Translations under genes and position numbers: made by a program
In this document: one piece after another, positions 42,340 through 49,318 of the stretch
Layout: every line of letters begins with the position of its first letter
How positions within the stretch are numbered: position 1 is the stretch's first letter
Source: Lachnospiraceae bacterium
Lineage (GTDB): Bacteria; Bacillota; Clostridia; Lachnospirales; Lachnospiraceae
DNA length: 49,318 nt
Assembly (NCBI GenBank): GCA_009774145.1
Contig: VSND01000027.1
Coordinates: forward strand, 1 to 49,318
Reading direction: 5' to 3'
Notes under the pieces: generated by a model
Databases searched by the model: none
What the model saw: only the letters and a program-made list of their open reading frames with translations
Told to the model about the DNA's origin: nothing

Positions 42340-43473
42340 CTAATCCAGAAACTGTGCCATCACATAATTACTCACATCAGTTCCCCGTTCCGTCAGGCGG
42401 ATCCTGCCGTCCTTTTCTTCCAGAAGCTGCTGTGCCTGCAGCCTTTGAATCCGTTCCTCATAGTGTTCCCGATACCTGCCCGGTTCCACTCCTTCCATTT
42501 TCCGAAGCCCGAGAAAAAAATATTCTTCTCTCACTGCCTGTTCCGTGAGGGGATCCTCTGTTCCTGCAAAATTTCCCTTCAGATATTCGGTCAGATCCGT
42601 CTGATTTGTATGCCGGACATTTTTCAGAAGCGAAGCGGCGCCCAGCCCAAAGCCTTTATAGTCTGTCCGTTCCCAATATCCCAGATTATGCCTGCATGCG
42701 TATCCCGGCTTCGCAAAGTTGGAGATCTCGTAGTGCTCATATCCGCAGGCGCACAACCGGTCTCTCGTATCATAATACATCTGCCGCTCTTCCTCCTCCG
42801 ACGGCAGAAGCTCCGGATGCCCTTCATAACGTTTATGGAACGGCGTCCCCTCCTCCAGAATCAGGCTGTATGCCGATATATGCTCCGGGGAGAGCGCCAG
42901 CACCCGTTCCAGCGTCCGGTGTACGCTTTCTGTCGTCTGTCCGGGCAGTGCAGACATCAGGTCAACATTGATATTCCGAAATCCTGTTTCCCGTGCCAGC
43001 TGAAAACTTTCCAGAAACTGCTCCCAGGTGTGAATCCTTCCCAGAAGCTTCAGTTCCTGATTGTCTGCCGACTGAAGGCCGAGACTGATCCGGTTTACCC
43101 CCGCTTCCCGGTACTGCACAAGCTTGTCCCGGTTCACAGTTCCCGGATTCGCTTCCACTGTGATCTCCGCATCCTCCCGAACAGAAAACCGGTCTCGGAG
43201 CGCCCTGAGAATACTGCAGAGCAGCTCTCCTTTCAGAATGCCAGGCGTCCCGCCTCCGAAGAATACGGTGACTGCTTCATAATCTTCCGGCAGCTTCTTC
43301 GATGCCGCGATCTCCTGAAGAAGCTGTCCCACATAGGCTTCCTGCACTTCCGGCGCAGCAGGAGCCGACAGAAAATCACAGTATGCACATTTCCGGATGC
43401 AGAACGGGATATGGATATAGAGTTCCAGCGGCTTTTTTCCTGCTTCCTTTTTGGTTCCCTTATTTTTTATCAT
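42340..43473 (-). CDS. hemW: Radical SAM family haem chaperone HemW
   Basis: A 377-aa radical SAM protein of the HemW group, which binds haem and delivers it to respiratory proteins rather than oxidising coproporphyrinogen. The CxxxCxxC motif is CIRKCAYC, followed by a Phe as usual for HemW; GGGTPGIL and the C-terminal HemW domain are present. It overlaps the end of lepA by 14 bases; lepA-hemW adjacency is widespread in Firmicutes. The ATG's binding site lies inside lepA. Confidence 0.9.
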   Translation of the reverse strand: MIKNKGTKKEAGKKPLELYIHIPFCIRKCAYCDFLSAPAAPEVQEAYVGQLLQEIAASKKLPEDYEAVTVFFGGGTPGILKGELLCSILRALRDRFSVREDAEITVEANPGTVNRDKLVQYREAGVNRISLGLQSADNQELKLLGRIHTWEQFLESFQLARETGFRNINVDLMSALPGQTTESVHRTLERVLALSPEHISAYSLILEEGTPFHKRYEGHPELLPSEEEERQMYYDTRDRLCACGYEHYEISNFAKPGYACRHNLGYWERTDYKGFGLGAASLLKNVRHTNQTDLTEYLKGNFAGTEDPLTEQAVREEYFFLGLRKMEGVEPGRYREHYEERIQRLQAQQLLEEKDGRIRLTERGTDVSNYVMAQFLD

Positions 43474-45277
43474 CCAGCTTCAGCACACTCATAAACGCTT
43501 TCTGCGGAATCTCCACACTGCCGATCTGGCGCATCCGCTTCTTCCCTTCCTTCTGCTTCTCCAGAAGCTTTCTCTTACGGGTAATGTCGCCGCCGTAGCA
43601 CTTCGCCAGCACATCCTTGCGCATGGCCTTTACCGTCTCCCGGGCGATGATCTTGCCTCCCACGGCAGCCTGAATGGGGATCTCAAAGAGATGCCGCGGG
43701 ATCTCGTCCTTCAACTTCTCGCACATCTTCCTGCCCCGGTCATAGGCAGAAGCTCCATGCACGATAAAGGACAGTGCATCCACCTCTTCCCGGTTGATCA
43801 GGATGTCCAGCTTCACCAGCTCCGACTGTACATAGCCCTTAAAATCATAGTCAAAGGAAGCGTATCCTCTGGAACGGGATTTCAGCGCATCGAAAAAATC
43901 ATAGATGATCTCGTTAAGCGGAAGCTCGTATTTTAAAAGCGCACGGGTCTCCTCCATGTATTCCATCCCAAGATAGACCCCCCGCCGTTCCTGACACAGC
44001 TCCATAATGGAACCGATGAATTCGGTCGTCACCATGATCTCTGCACGGACCATCGGCTCTTCCATGTATTCGATCTCGGAAGGATCCGGCAGATTGGAAG
44101 GATTCGTCAGTTCGATCATCTCCCCATTGGATTTATGCACCCGGTATATGACTCCCGGCGCCGTCGTTACCAGATCCAGATTGTACTCCCGTTCCAGACG
44201 CTCCTGAATGATCTCCAGATGCAGCAGTCCCAGAAAACCGCACCGGAATCCAAATCCCAGCGCGATCGAGGTTTCCGGTTCAAACTGAAGCGCCGCATCG
44301 TTAAGCTGAAGCTTCTCCAGAGCGTCCCGAAGATCCGGATATTTTGCTCCGTCTGCCGGATACAGGCCGCAGTATACCATGGACTGCACCTTCTTATATC
44401 CCGGCAGAGGATTTTCACAGGGTCTGGAACGGTCGGTCACGGTGTCGCCCACCCGGGTATCCTTTACATTTTTAATACTGCCGGTAATATATCCGACCAT
44501 TCCGGCGCTCAGTTCTTCACAGGGAATGAACTGGCCCGCTCCAAAATATCCGACCTCGACCGCATCGGCCTCTGCCCCGGTAGCCATCATCCGGATCGGC
44601 GTTCCTTTCCGAACGGTTCCCTCCTTGATCCGGCAGAAAATGATAACTCCTTTATAAGGATCATACACGGAATCGAAAATGAGTGCCTGAAGCGGCGCCT
44701 GGGGACTCCCTTCCGGAGCCGGTATCCGCCTGACGATCTGCTCCAGCACCTCATCCACATTCTGCCCGGTCTTCGCAGAGATCAGCGGCGCGTCCTGCGC
44801 CTCGATCCCGATCACATCCTCGATCTCGTCGATCACCCTCTGCGGCTCCGCACTCGGAAGATCGATCTTGTTGATCACCGGCATCACATCCAGGTTGTGA
44901 TCCAGAGCCAGATACACATTCGCCAGCGTCTGCGCCTCGATCCCCTGGGCTGCATCCACTACCAGAATCGCTCCGTCGCATGCCGCCAGACTTCGGGACA
45001 CCTCATAATTAAAGTCCACATGTCCCGGCGTATCGATCAGGTTGAAGATATACTCCTCCCCGTCCTGCGCTCTGTATACCGTCCGGACGGTCTGCGCCTT
45101 GATCGTGATTCCCCGCTCCCGTTCCAGCTCCATATTGTCCAGCACCTGAGACTGCATCTCCCTGCTGGTCAAAAGGCCGGTCTTCTCGATGATCCGGTCC
45201 GCCAGCGTCGACTTTCCGTGATCGATATGTGCTACTATACAAAAATTGCGGATTTTACTCTGATCCACCAACGCCAT
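43460..45277 (-). CDS. lepA: Elongation factor 4 (LepA)
   Basis: Translational GTPase of 605 aa. G1 AHIDHGKST, G3 DTPGHVDF, G4 NKID, then the EF-G-like domains and the LepA-specific C-terminal domain (YASFDYDFKGYVQSELVKLDI; GGDITRKRKLLEKQKEGKKRMR). It acts on stalled or mispositioned ribosomes. GGAGG lies upstream of the ATG. Confidence 0.97.
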   Translation of the reverse strand: MALVDQSKIRNFCIVAHIDHGKSTLADRIIEKTGLLTSREMQSQVLDNMELERERGITIKAQTVRTVYRAQDGEEYIFNLIDTPGHVDFNYEVSRSLAACDGAILVVDAAQGIEAQTLANVYLALDHNLDVMPVINKIDLPSAEPQRVIDEIEDVIGIEAQDAPLISAKTGQNVDEVLEQIVRRIPAPEGSPQAPLQALIFDSVYDPYKGVIIFCRIKEGTVRKGTPIRMMATGAEADAVEVGYFGAGQFIPCEELSAGMVGYITGSIKNVKDTRVGDTVTDRSRPCENPLPGYKKVQSMVYCGLYPADGAKYPDLRDALEKLQLNDAALQFEPETSIALGFGFRCGFLGLLHLEIIQERLEREYNLDLVTTAPGVIYRVHKSNGEMIELTNPSNLPDPSEIEYMEEPMVRAEIMVTTEFIGSIMELCQERRGVYLGMEYMEETRALLKYELPLNEIIYDFFDALKSRSRGYASFDYDFKGYVQSELVKLDILINREEVDALSFIVHGASAYDRGRKMCEKLKDEIPRHLFEIPIQAAVGGKIIARETVKAMRKDVLAKCYGGDITRKRKLLEKQKEGKKRMRQIGSVEIPQKAFMSVLKLDDKK

Positions 45278-45352
45278 CTTATGTCCTCCATCTGTTTACT
45301 GAAATGCAGCCGGCAACCATCTGCCTTTTCTCTGCTCACTGTTTATAATATA

Positions 45353-46645
45353 TCATGGATCAAATACCTTATCAAGTATGTCTGAGAGAGGTTCCATCGT
45401 ATTCAGCATTTCCTGAAGGGTGTTGGTCTGTGCTCCTGCTTCTATTAAAAGAGCCTTGTCTGACAGATGAAGATTGTACCGCAGACTCCTCAGATAGATA
45501 TTTCTCGCCAGGCCCGGATAATACTGTTCACTGATCAGCTTCAGCTGCAGAGTCAGCGCCAGATTATCCTGTATGTAAGGATTATACAGATATTCAATCG
45601 GTCCGTTTTTCTTTGTCCGGCTCAGGCCGTTAAAGAACATGAATCTTGCCATGGTCTTCCCGTCGATCTCCGTAACCAGCCGGGTGCCCTCTGCCACTCC
45701 GTCCCGATGCAGGTCGATCACGGACTGGATGCCGGGATGTTCTTCCAGAATCGCGCTGATCTCCGCCTGTGCCTTACTGTATGCTTCATTTCGATCCAGT
45801 TTCCCATCCACCAGATCATAGACACTGGTCACATGCATCACATCGTATCCCTTTTCCCGAAGAAGCTGTGCCAGATACTCTCCTACTCCTACGATGGTTG
45901 TGGAATTGTCTCCCGGCACAGAATCTACGAATCCTTCCTGCGAGTGTGTATGGTAGATCAGAATCTGCGGCCCCTCCACGCTTTTGTCGATGCGCATGTC
46001 TTTTGCCAGCAATGTCTCCGCATTCAGCTCCTCCGGTGAGATCGTTGTGGTTTTATCCATCGTATAAAAATTCTCAAACAGAAATTCAAAGTCCGAAAGT
46101 TCTTCCATGTTATAGATCGTTCCCGCCGCCACAGTAACGGGCGCTTCTTCTGCTTCCTCCTCCGTCGGTTCTTCCTCTCTGCTTTGTTCCTGCTCTTCCT
46201 CTGTCTTTTTTTCCAGCGCTTTCTCGTTTTCCGCCTGCGCAAGCGTCTCCATGTCGTATTCGTCACCGTTTTCATCCAGCTCATTTTCATCATGAACGCC
46301 GCCGGTTACCAGTATCTCATACGTGGACGCATTTTCCATCCCGCCTGCCTGCTTCGCTCCATACTGCAGGCGGTAAAGAGGGTGCATCTCCATGACGCGC
46401 TTTATGTACCAGTCGGAGGGAGAACCGATCTCCTCATCCTCTGCATATTCCAGAAAAAGCCCGGGAAACAGGCAGCGTGCAAATTCCCTCTGGCACACAC
46501 GCTGCACAGATGTCTTACCTTCCCGGATAAAAGCCTGAAAATCCCCGGACCAGAACCTCCGTCCTCCTGCAAAAACAATATAAAACCCCACTATGAAAAA
46601 AAGCATCCACAGCATCCAGTTCCAAAGCCTTGATAATCGTTCCAT
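45353..46645 (-). CDS. spoIIP: Stage II sporulation protein P, peptidoglycan amidase
   Basis: A 430-aa sporulation enzyme of the SpoIIDMP engulfment machine: an amidase that cuts stem peptides so that the mother-cell membrane can move around the forespore. An N-terminal membrane anchor (LWMLFFIVGFYIVFAG), a Glu-rich spacer to about 175 and the C-terminal catalytic domain with ILIYHTHSQEGFVDSVPGD, VIDLHRDGV and LLIEAGAQTNTL are present. The start at 46645 is preferred over a GTG at 46657 because GAGGATTC lies before it. Expression in the mother cell is expected from the family; no sigma-E box was confirmed. Confidence 0.92.
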   Translation of the reverse strand: MERLSRLWNWMLWMLFFIVGFYIVFAGGRRFWSGDFQAFIREGKTSVQRVCQREFARCLFPGLFLEYAEDEEIGSPSDWYIKRVMEMHPLYRLQYGAKQAGGMENASTYEILVTGGVHDENELDENGDEYDMETLAQAENEKALEKKTEEEQEQSREEEPTEEEAEEAPVTVAAGTIYNMEELSDFEFLFENFYTMDKTTTISPEELNAETLLAKDMRIDKSVEGPQILIYHTHSQEGFVDSVPGDNSTTIVGVGEYLAQLLREKGYDVMHVTSVYDLVDGKLDRNEAYSKAQAEISAILEEHPGIQSVIDLHRDGVAEGTRLVTEIDGKTMARFMFFNGLSRTKKNGPIEYLYNPYIQDNLALTLQLKLISEQYYPGLARNIYLRSLRYNLHLSDKALLIEAGAQTNTLQEMLNTMEPLSDILDKVFDP

Positions 46646-46690
46646 ACGAATCCTCACCCATTTATTATATATATGGGAAAAGCACCCGCC

Positions 46691-47563
46691 CTATGCCTCC
46701 TTCGAAATCTGAAACGCCATGTTCAGCGCTTCTGACAAAGTGAAACTCAGCTGTTTGATCGTCTCATCTATATTTTTAGGCGTCACAAACATTCCGTTCA
46801 GATGAGGCGGCATCTGCTCACAGTTCCCCTGCGCATCATAGATAATGGACGCCGCCTCCACCACCGTCGGCACCCCGATGGCAATGACCGGAATTCCAAG
46901 GCTCTCCTCCGTCAGGCAGTTCCTGTGGTTTCCCACGCCCGATCCCGGCTGGATCCCCGTATCCGTGAGCTGAATGGTACGGCTCAGCCTCTTTGTGCTT
47001 CGCGCTGCCAGTGCATCAATGACGATCAGAAGATCCGGCCTGGTCTGCTCCACGATCCCCCGTATGATCTCTGATGTCTCCATTCCGGTCTGCGCCATGA
47101 CTCCAGGGACAATCCCGCTGATCTGGCAGCAGTTTTCCGTACCCATGACCTCTTTTCCATATTCTTTGATCAGATGTCTGGTAATCAGAAGATTTGATAC
47201 CGTTTTGGGTCCCAGAGCATCCGGTGTCACATCCCGGTTTCCAAGACCGGCAACCAGGATGGAACGTTCTTTTTCTTCTCCCATCAGCTCCTTCAGATAA
47301 CAGGCAAGCGTCTCCGATATCTCCCGATGGTAATCTTCATCCGGAGATGCCATTCCCGGCGCTTCCAGCGTCAGATAATTTCCCATGGGTTTCCCCATCT
47401 CCCTTGCTCCCCGTTCTGACACGATCTGTACTCTTGTCAGCCGGATATCCTTATGCTCATCATAATCCTCTTCCACGATCACCCCGTGTACTTCCTCTTC
47501 ACTGCCCTCAAAACTTTCCCGCGCCTCCAGCGCCAGGTCTGTCCGTACCCTCATCCGTTCCAT
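46691..47563 (-). CDS. gpr: Germination protease GPR
   Basis: A 290-aa aspartic-type endopeptidase made as a zymogen in the forespore that degrades small acid-soluble spore proteins at germination. The propeptide begins MERMRVRTDLALEARESF, with the RTDLALE motif that mimics SASP, followed by VAGLGNRDVTPDALGP and LIVIDALAARSTKRL with the candidate catalytic aspartates. Start 47563 has GAGGAG ten bases upstream; the frame is open to 47635. Together with spoIIP it shows that the organism forms spores. Confidence 0.93.
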   Translation of the reverse strand: MERMRVRTDLALEARESFEGSEEEVHGVIVEEDYDEHKDIRLTRVQIVSERGAREMGKPMGNYLTLEAPGMASPDEDYHREISETLACYLKELMGEEKERSILVAGLGNRDVTPDALGPKTVSNLLITRHLIKEYGKEVMGTENCCQISGIVPGVMAQTGMETSEIIRGIVEQTRPDLLIVIDALAARSTKRLSRTIQLTDTGIQPGSGVGNHRNCLTEESLGIPVIAIGVPTVVEAASIIYDAQGNCEQMPPHLNGMFVTPKNIDETIKQLSFTLSEALNMAFQISKEA

Positions 47564-47628
47564 TTCTCTACACTCCTCAGTATTGCATATTTGCATATAA
47601 TATTTCCGGTGAAATGTAAAATTATGTA

Positions 47629-47657
47629 TTGACACCGGCTCTCCTTTCGTCTAAAAT
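47629..47657 (+). promoter_or_regulatory. Sigma-A promoter of rpsT
   Basis: TTGACA, a 17-base spacer, TAAAAT. It overlaps the region upstream of gpr on the other strand. The leader is about 100 nt. Confidence 0.8.
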
Positions 47658-47766
47658 ATATTCGTGTGTTTCCATGCAAAGCTATACCGTGTCTCGCTTA
47701 CATGAAGCACGTCATAAGAAAATATCATGAAATTGAATCACAGAGAATAAACCGGAGGTGCACGAA

Positions 47767-48030
47767 TTGGCTAATATTAAATCTGCTAAGAAAAGAATCC
47801 TGGTTACCCAGACCAGAACTGCAAGAAACAGGGCAATTAAATCAGAAGTAAAGACCATGGTCAAGAAAGTATATACAGCCATCGATTCCAAGGATCAGGA
47901 AGCTGCAAAGGCTGCTTTGAGAGATGCGATTTCCACAATGGACAAAGCGACTTCCAAGGGTGTGTATCACAAGAACACAACTTCCAGAAAGATTTCCCGT
48001 TTACAGAAGGCTGTAAACGCCATGGCTTAA
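47767..48030 (+). CDS. rpsT: 30S ribosomal protein S20
   Basis: Basic 87-aa ribosomal protein that binds 16S rRNA. The sequence starts LANIKSAKKRILVTQ, the S20 form, and carries the conserved KATSKGVYHKNTTSRK. The start is a TTG at 47767 with GGAGG eight bases upstream; a GTG at 47758 overlaps that site. TTG starts are frequent in rpsT. The gene is convergent with holA; rpsT-holA adjacency is typical of Firmicutes. Confidence 0.96.
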   Translation: MANIKSAKKRILVTQTRTARNRAIKSEVKTMVKKVYTAIDSKDQEAAKAALRDAISTMDKATSKGVYHKNTTSRKISRLQKAVNAMA

Positions 48031-48049
48031 ATCATCATACATGTACACG

Positions 48050-48083
48050 AAAACCGGCTGGTTCCGTCATTCCAGCCGGTTTT
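48050..48083. terminator. Bidirectional terminator between rpsT and holA
   Basis: A perfect 12 bp stem (AAAACCGGCTGG/CCAGCCGGTTTT) with a 10-base loop and T residues on both sides, 19 bp past the rpsT stop. Confidence 0.88.
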
Positions 48084-48158
48084 CTATGTCATCCGTCAGA
48101 TTTGCCGTCTGCAGGAGCGCATTGCATAAGAGTTCCTGCTGTCCGGGACGCTTTGCCG

Positions 48159-49142
48159 TTATCCCCTGGCACTGTATTTCACAATCAGCATCTCCACACT
48201 GAGCTGATCCGCCATCTGGCCGGTCTTGACTCTTTCTTCCGTATCCACGCATTCTTCAACTGCCCTGCGAAGCTGTGCGGACGTAAATTTTCTGCACTGT
48301 GCCATATATTTTCCCATGGCAAAGGGCGGAACACCTGCCGCTTTCGCCATCTCCCCCCGTTCCATCCCCTCCCGGGACAGCTCCTTTAACTGCAGGAGCT
48401 GATGAAACTGCCGGGTAATCAGATACAGGATCCGCATTGGCGGCTCCTTCATGGAAAGAAGATCGGCATACAGATCCAGCGCCCGTCTCTGATCCTGTTC
48501 CGTGATCGCCTGTATCATATCAAAGATGCGGTTTTCTGTCTGTTCTGTGCAGACCGCCTCCACATCTTCCGTCGTTATGAGGTCTTTGCCGATCGTATAG
48601 CACAAAAGTTTTTCCAGTTCCCGGTCAATATTTTCCATATCTGCACCGGTGCGCCCCAGAAATACATGCATGGTTTCTTCCGTGATGCTTTTTCCTTCCT
48701 TTTTCAAAGTGCCAAGTACCCAGCGTGCCAGCGTGCGTTCATCCTGACGTTTGAATTCTACCACTCTGCCGGATTTCTTAACAGCCTTATACACCCTTCC
48801 CCGCCTGTCTACCTCCGATTCGGTCAGGATCAGGCAGGTACTTTCCGGAATATCCGGAATGTAATCTGCCAGCTCCGGACATGCATTTTTGGCAAACCCG
48901 CTGTCCCGAATCTCGATCACCCTGCGTTCTGCAAAAAAAGGCATGGTCTCTGCCAGATCAATGATCTCCTTCGGATTGATGCCCTTTCCCTCAAAAGATG
49001 CCGCATTCATGGTATCCTCAGGATCCAGAAGCGCTTCCCGCAGCCGTTTTCGGTACTGATTGCGAAGATAGGTTTCTTCTCCCATCAGAAGGTATATATT
49101 TTTAAACTGCTGCTTCTTTATATCTTCCATTAACATTTTCAT
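48159..49142 (-). CDS. holA: DNA polymerase III subunit delta
   Basis: Clamp-loader delta subunit of 327 aa. The N-terminal NIYLLMGEETYLRNQYRKRL and the AAA-like LTESEVDRRGRVYKAVKKSGR segments, plus the C-terminal collar domain (PPMRILYLITRQFHQLLQLKEL), match HolA. It opens the sliding clamp for loading. AAGGAGTG precedes the ATG. Confidence 0.93.
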   Translation of the reverse strand: MKMLMEDIKKQQFKNIYLLMGEETYLRNQYRKRLREALLDPEDTMNAASFEGKGINPKEIIDLAETMPFFAERRVIEIRDSGFAKNACPELADYIPDIPESTCLILTESEVDRRGRVYKAVKKSGRVVEFKRQDERTLARWVLGTLKKEGKSITEETMHVFLGRTGADMENIDRELEKLLCYTIGKDLITTEDVEAVCTEQTENRIFDMIQAITEQDQRRALDLYADLLSMKEPPMRILYLITRQFHQLLQLKELSREGMERGEMAKAAGVPPFAMGKYMAQCRKFTSAQLRRAVEECVDTEERVKTGQMADQLSVEMLIVKYSARG

Positions 49143-49191
49143 GGCTCTGCACTCCTTCTGTCAGGATACCATTTTACAAGGGCAAAAGGTA

Positions 49192-49318
49192 TTACCTGGA
49201 TTTTACAAAGATCTTGCCGTTGGCGGCCGGTGTATGGGCTCTTCCCACGAACAGCACCAGCGCCAGGATCGTCACGATGTACGGGATCATGGAGATCAGA
49301 TTCGGTGAGATCGTATTG
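49192..49318 (-). CDS. 3' end of a nucleoside/simple-sugar ABC transporter permease
   Basis: The minus strand reads 41 residues to a TAA at 49192: a hydrophobic end with SMIPYIVTILALVLFVGRAH followed by TPAANGKIFVKS. This is the usual C-terminus of the second permease (COG1079, NupQ/YufQ-like) of BmpA-type nucleoside or sugar transporters. The rest lies beyond the window. Confidence 0.75.
   Translation of the reverse strand, partial: NTISPNLISMIPYIVTILALVLFVGRAHTPAANGKIFVKSR

Noticed and set aside
1..49318. CRISPR arrays, rRNA and tRNA genes
   Set aside because: No regularly spaced repeats of CRISPR type and no tRNA cloverleaf or rRNA sequence were recognised on either strand by eye.

Overview
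The window looks like a spore-forming, low-to-mid GC anaerobe of the Clostridia, most likely Lachnospiraceae. Evidence: a SCIFF peptide and its radical SAM maturase beside secDF, both hemZ and hemW, sporulation genes (spoIIP, gpr), a fused bifunctional Rel, a fused SecDF, short archaeal-type isopropylmalate-isomerase subunits and a ribose-type sugar ABC operon with a ROK regulator. I cannot name genus or species from the sequence alone.

Layout. 1-1.98 kb: AT-rich end of a mobile element with a class D beta-lactamase lipoprotein and two transfer-module proteins, ending in short TTGTTGGAC repeats beside hemZ. 1.98-16.7 kb: a long minus-strand housekeeping run: hemZ, an MBL hydrolase, rel, apt, recJ, a GNAT, an esterase, secDF, scfB, scfA, a soluble chemotaxis-type signalling protein and a FIST sensor. 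17.0-23.3 kb: a polyol or sugar operon (dehydrogenase, binding protein, permease, double ATPase) divergent from a ROK repressor with a palindromic operator. 23.4-25.3 kb: a small membrane protein and a CNNM/CorC-type transporter. 25.5-29.0 kb: two tandem small/large pairs of the isopropylmalate isomerase/homoaconitase family. 29.2-33.5 kb: a sigma-like protein lacking region 4, a cell-wall amidase, rarA, a decayed WYL-type regulator and a polysaccharide deacetylase. 33.7-35.7 kb: a decayed mobile element (small-RNA-like locus, truncated tyrosine recombinase, holin-like toxin, two small element genes). 35.7-37.8 kb: an orphan hybrid histidine kinase. 37.9-47.6 kb: a minus-strand operon gpr-spoIIP-lepA-hemW-moxR-VWA-three small or membrane proteins. 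47.7-49.3 kb: rpsT, holA and the 3' end of a nucleoside/sugar ABC permease.

How the genes work together. The scfA-scfB-secDF block makes and probably exports a thioether-bridged peptide; a hairpin between scfA and scfB would keep peptide levels above maturase levels. The sugar operon imports a sugar or polyol and oxidises it with a Zn dehydrogenase, under ROK control. The MoxR-VWA cassette downstream of lepA-hemW is the least understood system here: an AAA+ ATPase and a metal-binding VWA partner, translationally coupled, followed by a small soluble protein that appears to be a free-standing copy of the C-terminal domain of the two-helix membrane protein next to it. The FIST sensor and membrane-free MCP form a candidate cytosolic sensing pair with its own strong promoter.

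Limits: start codons were chosen from visible ribosome binding sites; family assignments are from motif recognition without any database search.
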